A stretch of 64,000 nucleotides of DNA, taken from the NCBI RefSeq assembly GCF_001949145.1, contig NW_019091536.1:1056060-1120059 (forward strand). The letters run 5' to 3'. Each line of letters starts with the position of its first letter. Positions within the stretch are counted from its first letter, which is position 1. This DNA comes from Acanthaster planci (lineage: Eukaryota > Echinodermata > Asteroidea > Valvatida > Acanthasteridae). Below the pieces are notes generated by a model. That model was not told the DNA's origin. It worked only from the letters and a program-made list of their open reading frames with translations, and did no database searches. Below, in pieces: positions 12,415-24,313 of this stretch. Both the position numbers and the translations under genes were made by a program.

Positions 12415-15400
12415 TTAAGGAGGGCAGTCTGACAAGTTGGTCATCCGGCCGACCACAGTGAAATCAGCTGTCAGGACGTTGGAGCTCATGCGTCTCTTCT
12501 GACCAGGCTGCTGACCCCCAGCAAACAGCATGAACTTGCCAGGCTTAACCACCAGAGTTTTCTCATAGACTGCCCTGACACGGGGTGGGATGGTCAGGTA
12601 GCTGGTGACCTGATTCCAGGGGGTGGTTTCCACACGGAGGAATGCTCCTAGCTGGAGTTGGGGCACTGGGAAGACTGCATCAGGCCAGCCAACATACAAC
12701 TGAATCACCTGTTATGGCAAGAGGAAATAAGGTATCTTCTATATTAAGATGAGAGGGTATCAGTTTGCTGTTATATATCATGTTAAACTTAATAACTACA
12801 ACAGGTGTTAAAGAGGGGCACCTTTACATTATTCTTCATTTGGGCTTAGCTACGACTTCATGCATGGGCTTTGCTACGACTTTAAACACATGGCATGGGG
12901 GGCTTTACTGACATCAAAGGTAAAGATCTGTTTACAGATTGTTTTCTTTTTTGAGAAATTCGAACTCGTTCTGCGTCCTTGATTTGTGTTTTGCCTTCAC
13001 TTTGTATTTTAAGTCGGGCCTAATTCACCAACTGTGAAAATGTGGCTCAAGATTTACCCCAAGGTTCAGAGACATTTCCCACTTTCAAGTCAAGTTGGCA
13101 TCACCTGTATCACACCTAACTACAACCTTTGAACTCTCAAATATCATTTCACATGAAACTTTCAGGAAACTTAATACATAGAGCTACAGTATCTAGAAAA
13201 TACCAGTTGCTACCATTGTTTAGTTATCAAAGCTAACCTCGTCCCCAGCGTAGCGGCCAACATTGGTCAGGGTGACACTGACATGCATATCGTCGCAAGG
13301 TTTGAGAACAGGGTTAGTTATCACTACCCTGTCGTAGTTGAACTCTGTGAATGACAGGCCATAACCAAATGGGTAGAATGGCACACCAGTAAAGAAACGA
13401 TAGCTGCGATTGAAGAAGCTGTAGTCAGTCATTGGAGGCACCTGGAGGAAATCGTTCAGATGGAGATTTTAAAGGCATTATTCCTTGAAAGTATGTCTGT
13501 GATAATTGTGAACTGAGAGCCAAGGAAAATCAACATAAGACTGTTTCCTCTAATGTTCAAACTTGTGCAGGTGAAAAGGTAACTTGGCCACTTGATCTGT
13601 CTCCCAAGTAGAGCCAAAATCAAAATCTTGAAAATTAACCTACGTCTTCCATAGTAGCCGGCCACGTGTACGGTAGCCTTGCGGCAGGATTGCCCTCGGG
13701 GCCATTGGTCATGAAGCGAGCCACAGCCAGGCCGGTAGCCTGAGCCGGGAGCCAACACTCCACAATGGCATGGACATCGGGGCTTTCATCAGCCCATGTG
13801 ACATCCAAGGGTCCGGCATTGAAGAGAAGCAGAACCACAGGCCGACCCTTGGCTGAGGATTAAAAAAGGTTTTATTTTGCATTTAGGACGGCCTAATAAG
13901 AATAATCACATTACCAGATCATGGACAAAGCAAACTGTCCGAAATGTTGAGACACTTGGTTTTGAATTAAAGAGAGCAGAGAAGTGGTGAGCCTCGTGTA
14001 AAGTCATATGTCACACAAAAAACCAAAAAGGTCACAATATTCACCTTGTTCATACGTTTCCTTGTATCATTTGCAGAGTTCATTTTACTATCCAATCTAT
14101 GCTTAGCATAAGAATGATCTGGGCTTATTTCTAAGAAAGGTCTTGCACATTTTCTCAATATGGAAGGCAGAATGAAATATTGAACAGCTATCCTAATCAA
14201 AACAACCACCATTATATGTGGAAGTGCACAAATTAGTTCACCTCTACTTTGAAGTTTTGGAAACTTGTATGAAAAACTAAACCAAATTTTAGGAAAGTCA
14301 TCACTGGCCCTGATGTTAAGGCAAGAGTGCAGAACACTGACCATTTTGATATACATGTACATGCATTGCACTGACGTATTGTTCTCTGTCTGACTGCTGC
14401 TTTCGATCATGAAAAAATAAAGCCTGAAGACATTTCTGAATCTCCTGAAAGGTGCAAGAAATTTACCATGTTGTACAGCATCTTGTAGGAGCTTCAGCTG
14501 TGAACCAGGCAAGTCAAGATTACGACGGTCTCGAGACTCTGTCTCTACTGATGTTCCTGAAAAAACAAATAAAACATAGAAGGGTCATATAGTTGGAAAG
14601 ATTGCAGAAGGCACTGCACAAGTTTCAAGGTAAACGTCTTCAAGGTTTGAGAAATTTGGTGGAAGTGGAGAATGTAAGGTTTGAAAAGGTTAAGAAAACT
14701 TTCGAAAACTTACTTTAAGATTAACTGTAACCTTCCCCAACCACACAGAATTACACAGTAGTAAAGTGTTTAATTCTGTGGGGATAGATCTGGTAGGCCC
14801 ATTACAGCTGGCTTTTGCATTGGGTTTGGCATACCTCAGAAAAACAAAGTCCAACAGCCTCTGTGCACAAAGTCCCGTGTGGGTGTTTAACTTTATGTGA
14901 ATGGGGAAGGTTAGGGCCAGCAACCCTTGGGGGGTTAGGGTTAAATATGAGAATATATTTCATATATTAAGTCATGAAAAGCACTACATATCCTTACAAG
15001 AAGGGCATGAATAAAAGTACTTTTCTTGCACAGTTTTGACTTTCAAGGGTTGTGCTCATCTTTAAAGTTGGGGTGGGAATCAGCCAGGGGATGATAGCTC
15101 TAACATTTCTTGTTTGGGCATTTACGTGCAAAGGAGAAGTTGGTTGGAGAGGAATACTTGTGATCAGACACCGTAAATTTAAACTGAATAAAAACAACTC
15201 CAGATTTCAAACACAACATGATGAAAAGAATTTTCCTCAGGCAACATACCTGTACCCAAGCACACAACGACAAAGTCCACGTCTGTGACAGCGTCTATGA
15301 CCTCCGCCCGATTGTACTGGTTACATACAGGGTTATTGCAACCTCCAGCATACTTCACTATCGATGCGATGCTTTTTAAACCCTCCCTGGTTGTGGTGAT

Positions 15401-18400
15401 GTACTCACGCAAGGTGCCCGGAGGGTAGTCCCCGAAGGGGTCATATGGTGAGTCGGCCATAGGACCAACAACCTGTTGGCACACAAAATGGACAATCAGA
15501 AAGTCAAGTTGACAGCTACAAATGCTCTATACAATTTAGTGCAATGTATGTTTTCATCACAATTGATTGTAAAGATTCCGAGATGCCTTTTTAAAAACTA
15601 AAATTACACAAGTGCTGACAAATGCTTACACTCCACATGTATGCCTATAAAAAGCCTTCTTCAACTAGGATGCATTTGCATGTAGCTAGAACAGTACTTA
15701 TTGCAAAAAGACAGTAGTGCATTGAATTTGTACACATATGCGATCAAACTCAGACGATGATGGACAAAGTTATATGATACTCCAAATGGTATCAATAACC
15801 AGAAGACTTACAGCCAGAGTTGCAATCTTGCCAACAGGCAGGACGTTGCCGATGTGTTTCAGCAAGACAAAGGTCCTGACAGCCACAGAGACTGCCAACT
15901 CCTGATGCTCAGCGCTCTCCACTACTTCATCCACATTCAGCTTGGTGTAAGGGTTCATGTCAGGTGGGTCAAACTCTCCCAACCTCATCCTGGTGTAGAA
16001 GAGAGGCCGGACTAGGGTGGTCATCTCCTCTATGCTGATCAGGCCCAGCTGCACGGCCTGCGTCAGGTGAGTGTAGACGGGCTGATGGGATCCTGTTAGC
16101 TCCAGGTTGCAGCCGGCGTGGACCGCCGCCACAGCTGAATCGAGAGCTCCCTTGGTATAGTTGTGTTTGTTGTACAAGAATTCTAGAGCTGCATCGTCGC
16201 TTGAGACATACCCCTTAAAGCCCCACTGATTGCGAACAACGTCGATCAAGTACTTCTTGTTTGCACAGGCGGGAATGCCATTGATGCTTGAGATGGAGAA
16301 ATGGGTCATTAGAAGTGAGTAATCTGGCTGACAGTGATGTCACTCGATATGGAGCACTCATGATCGTCTTGGAATTAAAGTGTGGTGAGGTTGTGCATAA
16401 ATACACACAATATGCCCACTGCAATCAAATTAGCTTTTCATAATCAAAGAAACTAAGTCAAATACTATAAATGAAACCAGAAAAATTAAAGTCAGCTTCA
16501 TATCTCATTTCTGAAGTCATCCTTGTTAAGTATCCACAGGAAATCTTTCCCAATGACCAACTTTTTAATTTATACCAGCTTTCTCATTGCCATGACTCAG
16601 AATAAAGCATCACAAACCTTTGGTTTTTGTCGATTCTAATTTCTTAGTGACTTTCCCCTATAAAACTTGGGCATTGCTGCAACCAAGCAGATACTTATCC
16701 AAATGGGCTAGTTTCAGTTGCAACAACACTGTCCTTATGAGGTGAGGCTGGCTGGATCTATACACTGACCTGTTATAGCTGCAGACCAAGTTGAAGGTAC
16801 CCGCCTTGACACATTCGTGGAACATGGGGAGGTAGGTCATCTGCATGTCTGCGTCACTCACCTGTATGAACAAGGATACAGTTACTGAGCCATTTCAAAG
16901 TTACATAGTGAGCACATCATGCTTTTGAAGACAGTTTATTACAGACGTACACACTGCATTTACAATAGGATCAGCTCTATGCTCTCATGATGGAAATGGC
17001 ACTAAAGCACCAAGCTGAAATTCCTCCCACTAGTTCATGGCCATCAATCAGTGGGGGGTGATGGAAGGGACATGTCCCCCCACACACACTCGCATTTTAT
17101 ACCGTTCCCCCAACAAACCTCCCCACGCACACTTTTTTCCTTGCTGAATAGAACTTAAAACATACATTTAATTTTACAGCTCTTCATAGTTCAATGCATC
17201 CAAACTATGGAATAAATCAGGCAAAAATCTTTGCTCGAAATACTGACCTTTCTAAAGGGTCCGAAATTGCCTCAGATCCCACACAGGGCACCTAGAATCC
17301 AAAATTTCCCTGGACCTCATGCCATTAAGAAATTCACACTTTGTGTTTACATTGTATTTGCTCCAGCTACTTTGTCCCCCCCCCCTTCCAGAAGTGACTG
17401 ACGCCGGCCCTTGCACCATACCTCTCTCTCTTTTGCAGGTCGGTGCTATTTTGAAGCAAATATCATTGAGTGTTGCATTCTTTACAAAACAAGAAGGTGC
17501 CACGGCATTTAACCGCTCACGCAAACATTGAGTACTGTCACAGTGTCTGCAAGATGTCAGGGAGGCAACTTACCACAGAATCAAACGAGAATCTGGAGGA
17601 TGGAATGTCCTCAGGTCCGTCGTAGGCAAAAATGTGCTTGCAGCCAGAGCTTGTACGGACATAGCGTGGGTGATCCCCGTGCAGACCGGCCACATATGCC
17701 TTGGCTAATTCTCCCGAAATGAAAGGATCTTCACCATACGTTTCCTGAAAAGGAAGTTTTAAAAGGTTTGCCTCTTACACTTGCATGCAGATGAAAGTAC
17801 AGCTGGACTTGAAGGTGGTAAAAATATCAAGAGATCTTTGAAGTTCAAATTGGCAAATGAGGCATTTCACTTTTGAGCCAATTGACATCAAGTCTACCAC
17901 TGCAGTGCTTATTAGTTTTTCAGAGATGAGGAAAAGCCAAAAAATAACCAGAAAAATGCCCTAGTTGGTTACAGTTAACTGCAAAATGTACTGAAATGAG
18001 AAGTGGAAAGATGCATAAAGACAGCAATCAGCAACTCGTCAGTCGAACTCTTACTTGAATCCTTCCCCACAAGGGATGCCTCACAATATTGATGACAGGA
18101 CTGAAACAGCTCAGTCCACCATAATCCTTGTATATTCCATGGCTTGTGTAGTTGTTGTATTTGGCACGGACCTCTATGCTTGTTGCCGTGCCAACTGCCG
18201 TGAGTAAGTCAACACTATAAAATGAAGATCAATCATGAATAGACTCACTTAAGCCGTTATGGAGGTGCATTACCACAGGAAGTTCATATTACACTGTTAA
18301 CATGAACTAATGCAAACGTTCAAACTGCTTACTGAGTAGCAAAAGGCCATTTTTAATTGGGTAAGTCATATGGAACACACAGTGAGTGTGTGAACCAAAA

Positions 18401-18997
18401 CCAAGACATTATCTTCACTAGTCATTACATCATAGTTCTGAATGGTCCATTTGTTCAAAAAGTTGAGCACACGCCAACTGCAGTTTTATGTTTCACTGAA
18501 GCTTGAACCTTGCATAATGGAAAAGAAAAGTCTCACATCTGCCTGGTGAAGAACACAACTTGCCTCAACTTTGCATGGAAAGAACTTTTAGATCTTTAAA
18601 ACTTGGCTAAAAGATTGAGTGCTTGATGTTGCTGGCATAATTTATAATTTGGCATGCTTTGGCAGTAAAGGTTTTGGTATATGTATTACCTAAATGATGC
18701 AGCCAGACCAATTGGCATTGGATATGATGTTGCATTTCCAGATCTAACATCCCCTCGTAGACACTCAGTGACCCAGTTATATGGGCCAATACCCAGCCTG
18801 GGGATGGGCAGTGTTGGGCCGTTCTGTTTGTAGCCAGCTCGGGCCATCTGTGAGGCAATCTCATCTAGATACAGCCTGGGGATGAGGTCATCGAGGCGTT
18901 CGTCCCAGGACAAGGAGACATTCCGGAAAGGAAACTCGGCGACCGTGACACGAACAGATATTAGGAATAGAAGACACAGGAGGGAACTGCACAGCAT
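12415..18997 (-). CDS. GH3 beta-xylosidase-like gene C (complete, 10 coding exons)
   Basis: Predicted secreted 741-residue GH3 enzyme. Coding exons: 18690-18997, 18055-18214, 17574-17744, 16770-16861, 15812-16286, 15250-15472, 14467-14556, 13644-13852, 13238-13441, 12415-12708 (stop TAA). All GT/AG, phases consistent. The start at 18997 gives the signal peptide MLCSSLLCLLFLISVRVTVA. An upstream in-frame ATG at 19081 lies beyond the conserved 3' splice site at 19065/19066, so it is not used. Active-site features: ETYGEDP, Lys192-His193 in GCKHIFAYDGPED, nucleophile Asp274 in GYVSSDDAALEF, and VETESRDRRN for the acid/base region. The C-terminal part has YPFGYGLSFTEFNY and the Fn3-like VSVTLTNVGRYAGDEV. 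Closest relative in the window is gene D, to which parts of exons 5 and 8 are almost identical. Likely function: extracellular hydrolysis of beta-linked xylose or similar sugars (inferred from family). Confidence 0.95.
14728..14945 (+). mobile_element. about 220-bp dispersed repeat, copy 1 (intron of gene C)
   Basis: Lies between exons 6 and 7 of gene C. It begins with CCTTCCCCAACCACACAGAA and ends with a related inverted GGGGAAGGTTAG, so it is partly palindromic. The reverse complement occurs at 32194-32415, with long blocks such as GGCTTTTGCATTGGGTTTGG shared. Probably a non-autonomous DNA transposon. Confidence 0.7.
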
Positions 18998-19065
18998 TGC
19001 GGGTGCTATCCTCTTAATGTTCGGCATACCAACCTCTGTAGCAGTCTGATGGATAACAGCACCTG
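18998..19065 (-). other. 5' UTR portion of gene C exon 1 with upstream 3' splice site
   Basis: A strong acceptor (minus strand TGCTCTTTCAG) ends at 19066, 68 nt before the start codon. The same acceptor, followed by CAGGT, stands at the same place before gene D, so both genes probably have a non-coding upstream exon. That leader exon was not located with confidence; candidate donors lie in 19570-19910. Confidence 0.6.
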
Positions 19066-20904
19066 CTGAAAGAGCAATCAAGTACTATCAAACCACGGAG
19101 GATAAGAACATTCCTCCATGATCAAACATCAAGGTAGGAGTTTGCTACTTCAATGATGAATTAACTCTTTCTCCACCAAATACAAGCATGTTATTAGCCT
19201 TCAAGAAAGCAAAACACGTCCAGAAAGTTCAATTTAGTTGGGAAAATACCAAGTCGTTTACTTATAGCAACCACTTAGAATTTTTTCAAACCAGTCTCAT
19301 TGGGTTTGTGCATGTATGGAGGTAGGAAACACTGCGGCGTCCGTATTCCAAAGACCAACGTACCATACAGTCAAATTAACTGATAGAACCCTGAAACTTG
19401 CCTAGCATGCGAGGTACAGCAACTGCGCTTCAGGAGTGTGTCAGTATGGTCTCCAAGTGCATGTACAGTACAGTAGGTACCGGGATCCGTGTCGACCACT
19501 AAGACCTCTTGATGAACCAAGCACGATATGTGGCCGGACTTGAGCAAGCTCGGAGAAAATGCCGTCACATGACGTGACCACTAACCTCAGATGCGAAATG
19601 TGCCATACAAAGCTCATCTTCCAGAAGTCCTTCGTTTCTTTGTTGGCCATTGTCTGTAACGCCCATCGTGTGGCGGTCGTCGTCCTGAGCCGGGCTCGCT
19701 GCAGCCTGAGGGGATCGAGTGCAGCATGCAGCTAGCTCACGTTGCACTACACAGTTACGTAAGCACCCATCAAAACAACGTGCGGCTAAAAGGCGGTGTG
19801 TGAACCCACTCTCACCAGATGGTTGTTTGTTAATTAACTTTTTGTTTTGAGGTGGTGCAAGGTGGCCGTCGATCTCGAATAATTTCCGTACAACACGGGT
19901 ACTTACTTGCCATAATTTTAATTTGAATAATAATAAAGCGGACACTAACCCATGTAAAAATGTGAATGCAAATATCTGCCCATCAGAAGCTCATTAATAT
20001 GCAAAAGTTTCTGAAACATTTAAGATAAGAAGGTTCGCATTCCCCACCAACTTTCGTCTTTTAAAGAATTCATGCAATGAATTTTCTCCCCAGTTACGGT
20101 TATACGTGCCCATGAACTTCAAATCGCCGAGTGAAACAGCCGTCGATAGGGGACCTTCACAGGAACCGGGCCGCTTGTGTTTTCACTGAATGTTCTAGAT
20201 TATGACCTCGAAAGACAATTTTTCTTTTCAAGTACACAGGGGTCAGTGACATCGTTTTCTTTTCCTCCGTTCTCCCCAATTTCAACTCAAAATGTAAACG
20301 GTCACATGTGGCGAGCTTTCTGATCTCTCGTAACCCAAGAAACTTTGATATCTGAATTATCACCTTTGTGTTCTTCAAGTAATATTGTGGAAACGTCACC
20401 AGTTTGAGTTGAAAACGAATTGCATAAAACGGCCTGATGATTCCGGCATCATCGTTTCTAGGTGACGTTCACGTCATGTGCTTTATACGTGATGAGAATG
20501 AAGTTACGAAGATTTATCCGCAACCTGCACGATTCAGTCGAGTTGAACTGGGTCTTTTAGTGAGTTTAGAATCTTTCATAAAAATTTCGTGAAGTTTATT
20601 TCCTTAATAATTTGATTGTAAAATGCTATTTTTTTTCTGTATTTAAAGTGGTTGAAGGCGTTATTGAATAGATCTCCCTTAAAAGTTGGTATAACAGCTA
20701 TATTTCTGCTTTGCTGTTTGAAGTTCTTCAAATTGAAAGCCCGGGTTATCCATATACCTGGCGCTTGATTAAGGATATAGAGATTTGCTGGCTACACGTC
20801 CGTGGAACTGGATTGGATTTATTCGGTATTTCCATCGCAATTAAGTAATACCAGGGACAGCCTATGAAAGATTTGCAACTTATTTCCAATGGGGTCCCTA
20901 TACT

Positions 20905-21080
20905 GAATTAAGAAGAAGGTCCAGATTTAGAGGCAGGAGGAAACCGGAAAACCTTCGAGAGAGAGTATATGGACTGGAAACCAAATGCATTTAATGCCTG
21001 GGCCAAGCCGGACTCGAACCGGGGCCTCGTTGGTGCCAAGTGAGGAAAGAACCGCTAAGCTAAGCTATCCCGCTCCCTTT
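20905..21080 (-). repeat. tRNA-derived SINE, copy 2
   Basis: Homologous to the element at 2723-2914, on the same strand. A box TTAGCTTAGCGG at 21052-21063 and B box GGTTCGAGTCC at 21010-21020; the body again holds GGTTTCC and GGACCTTCTTC near its end. Small indels separate the copies. Confidence 0.75.
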
Positions 21081-22381
21081 GAATAAAGTAGGCGTAATTG
21101 AACTCTCACCAACAAACTTAAAATGTAATCAACAAATATTCGTGAGATTCACTTGACTTAATATTAGTTTGCCCTTGGTAGTACATCAAATCGAAATTTC
21201 TCTCTACTACAGCTAGTTTCCCTAAAATGACTACCTAAATTTTGTTACGCATGCAGTACGGATAACCCCGAAGCAGATTCGCGTAGGGTTTACCGTTAAT
21301 AATCCAAGTCCCTTTGCCGATCAACGTTTGTCAAAGTCCGAGCTTTTACTGCATTCGGTCTAGGGCCGTTTTCAAATACTGGATTTACGCTCCGTCTCAG
21401 GCTTCAATGTTTTTTTACTTCCAGACTTTGAGGTTGTAAGCGCAAGAGTAAGTCTGATAGTGCCACAAAACATCAAGTAAGATGCAAAAGAGCCAAACAT
21501 TACAGTACATCAGTTTAAGTTAAACGCCCCAGGCCCACAATAGGGGATTTGATTTCCTACCCGAAGCCTGAGACGCAGTTGAAGTTGAGTATTGGAAAAC
21601 GGCCCAGGCTCAGTTTTTGAAGCAGGCCTTATACACTTGAGAAAACGTGGTCACACTTTCACAGGATGTGTCAGTTTGTGAATTGCATTTCTTCCCCTGC
21701 CAAGAAAGTTCCAAATTCAGTTATACATGTAATTTCAATTCAGTCAACATTTGTTTTTACGTATGTCACAATTTCGATAATACGCTGTAACCCACTGGCA
21801 TAGTCTTGGTTCCAAAATTGTTGCACGTTTTGATTTCAGTCCTTTTTGCAGTAGTGCAAGTGTAAATCGATTTCATGATGCGTTCGATTCTGTAATGGAT
21901 CACGAAGCGCGTGAAGGGAGCTGGTCAAATAAAAAAACAAAAACCAGATTAGAGATTTTGACTGGGGCTTTGTTATCGTAGGTGGGTCTGCTGGGAGGGC
22001 AGCTGGAAGCTTCGGGAGGAACAGATAGCTTGCAATCTGGCAAGATTTCATTGACTCTCTGTTGCGATCTGTGACTCTGAGCAATGAGTCTGTGTGGTTG
22101 GCTAATAAAGAGAAGCAGACAGGCTGCTGTGAAAGAATTGCTGCCAACTTTACGTTAAAATCTATCACGGCAAAATCATCACCATTATCCTGAACATTTG
22201 ATATTTAATTTTTATCTTGATCCTTACTCCCCACTGCAAACTACAAAATATTACATTTCAATAAAAAGCCAAGTCTAAGAACTACTATGGAAACTATACA
22301 TTATTCGTTGATCTAGCAGTTTAAAGGGTGTAACTGAGGCAAATACAAAGAGATACCGGGAAAGGTACAGAATACGCTAGT

Positions 22382-22410
22382 TCGGTATTTCAAAAAAGCC
22401 AGGGTCTTTC
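22382..22410 (+). repeat. short shared repeat end, copy 1
   Basis: GGTATTTCAAAAAAGCCAGG and its flanks recur with few changes at 31623-31650; sequences roughly 130-150 nt downstream also share CA(C/T)GTGCTG(C/T)TG. It may mark one end of a small dispersed element. Confidence 0.35.
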
Positions 22411-24313
22411 GGGAACAAAGCACGTGCTCCAGTCAGCGTATGGCTGCGCTGATAGGACAAACTATCACACACGTGTGAGGCTGTTCCCGAATACTGACTG
22501 AGCATGTGCTGTTGGAATACTGAAGTGGCTCATTGTAATGTCTATCTCTTCAATAAACTATACATGCAGTAAGCATTCTAGTAGCAGATGATTCAACACA
22601 CTGGCGAGGAAGTAAGTTTTTATTATGAAAAAGGTCAGTTTTTTAAGTTCAATACTGCAGTTTCCTGTGAAGAAATAAGCATATGAATTTTTACCTGAAG
22701 CAAACTTCAAAAGTTGTGTAAACAGACATGATGCAATTAAACATGACACAAAATATACAGACACAATGCTAGTAACAGGTTATTGCATAACACTGTCATA
22801 TCTCCAAATTTATAAAAACCAAATAAAATATCAGGAAATGATGGGACAACCCCTATAAAATTGTTACTGTACCTTTTTGGTCTGTTTCTAGAAAATTTCA
22901 GAAAAAAAAAGTAGCAAAGTACATGTACATTGTTACTTGAGAGGAACATAAAGACAGATCGTTCCTAGCATACCAAGAAAAACTGTTGGGAGCTATGGTG
23001 AGTTGCTTGATCCAAAGTTTATATTGAGTCAAAAAGATTCTTGAATTAGATCTGCTAACATAGTACTTATCTTAACACCCATGTCCTCATACATATATTC
23101 AAAAGGCCTCCTAATCAGACCAGGAAGTTAAATGCTTAACAAATACACTTTAGACAATGAACACGATGCATGACTTTTAGATTCCATTTCACAAGATTTC
23201 ATGAAGGTTACCATCTAAGACCACATTTATGTATATTAAGTTTGAAAAACACAATTTCAGATTTTTGTGGCAATTCTGAGTACACAGCTACATAACTTTA
23301 AAAAAAAACCTACAACTAACTTACAAATATCCAGTTAAAATTCAGTCATTTTTTTGGTCTGGAGTAGTTTATATGCAAAACCATTCACCCCCAACCCTAT
23401 TCATCCTTGCTAATAGCTGCACGTGTTAAGATAACTTGTCCATAATGTGGTGCACTAAAGGAGGCACAGGTGGATTTGTCATATGATTGTTTATGTTAGC
23501 GAATCTCCATTAAGTGAAAGAGCAAAATTCACTTACATACATATTATGTGTTAAATAATGTCATTTCATTGAAGTTTCAAAGTCATATTATTCCTTGTAT
23601 TTTCCGTTGATTTTGAATACCTTTTGTTTCATCATTGTTAACATAAAAACCAAACTTTGGATTTTTCACTCTTTCCCATTACTGACTTATTTTGTACCAA
23701 TATGGGAATGATTTTTCTGAGTGTAACGATACAGATGGTTGGTCAGTGAAATAAGGTTGCCAGTCAACATGCTATAATTACTAAAACTTATAGATACCGG
23801 TCTGACACAAGGTGGGTTAATGGGTTATTTTACTCATCAGTTGACAGAGCCAGCTTTGGACATACTGATCTGTGTAGTAAACAAACATGGGCTTTACAGT
23901 AGCTAAAGAAGATTCAAAGTAAATACGCAGTCAAATTACTTTACGGGAGTGCCAAAAATGTTTCTTGTCCCAAGTGCTGGTAACTGCACTCACGTGGTCA
24001 CGACAGTAAATGGGTATACGAGAGCAAAATGCCCACTGCCATAACTGACTGTAGGCTCGGCACTAACTATGAATCAATTTCAACTGAAAGAAGAGAGGTG
24101 AGTAATGATATTGATAACTGATGACAACTTGAACTTTGAATCGCTCAATAAAAAGTCTTCTGACATTCTGTTAAGCAAATTTTTGGTTAAGTTCTTCCCA
24201 CTTACCCGTTCAAAATGACAATTTCAGAGAGATATAAATTTGACAGAGTCCTGCAATCAACGAATTTCTCTCCACCACCAACCCCTAATATTTGCCTGTG
24301 GCCTGTTTGCTTA

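Larger units (their letters stand above)
19066..24313. other. intergenic region between genes D and C
   Basis: 5.2 kb without a supported coding exon. It includes the probable leader exon and promoter of gene C (19.1-20.5 kb), a SINE at 20905-21080, and the 3' flank of gene D. Short open frames here lack splice sites or family similarity. Confidence 0.55.

Noticed and set aside
19565-19945. 126-codon minus-strand frame upstream of gene C
   Set aside because: No similarity to the GH3 genes or other families; more likely part of the promoter or leader region.
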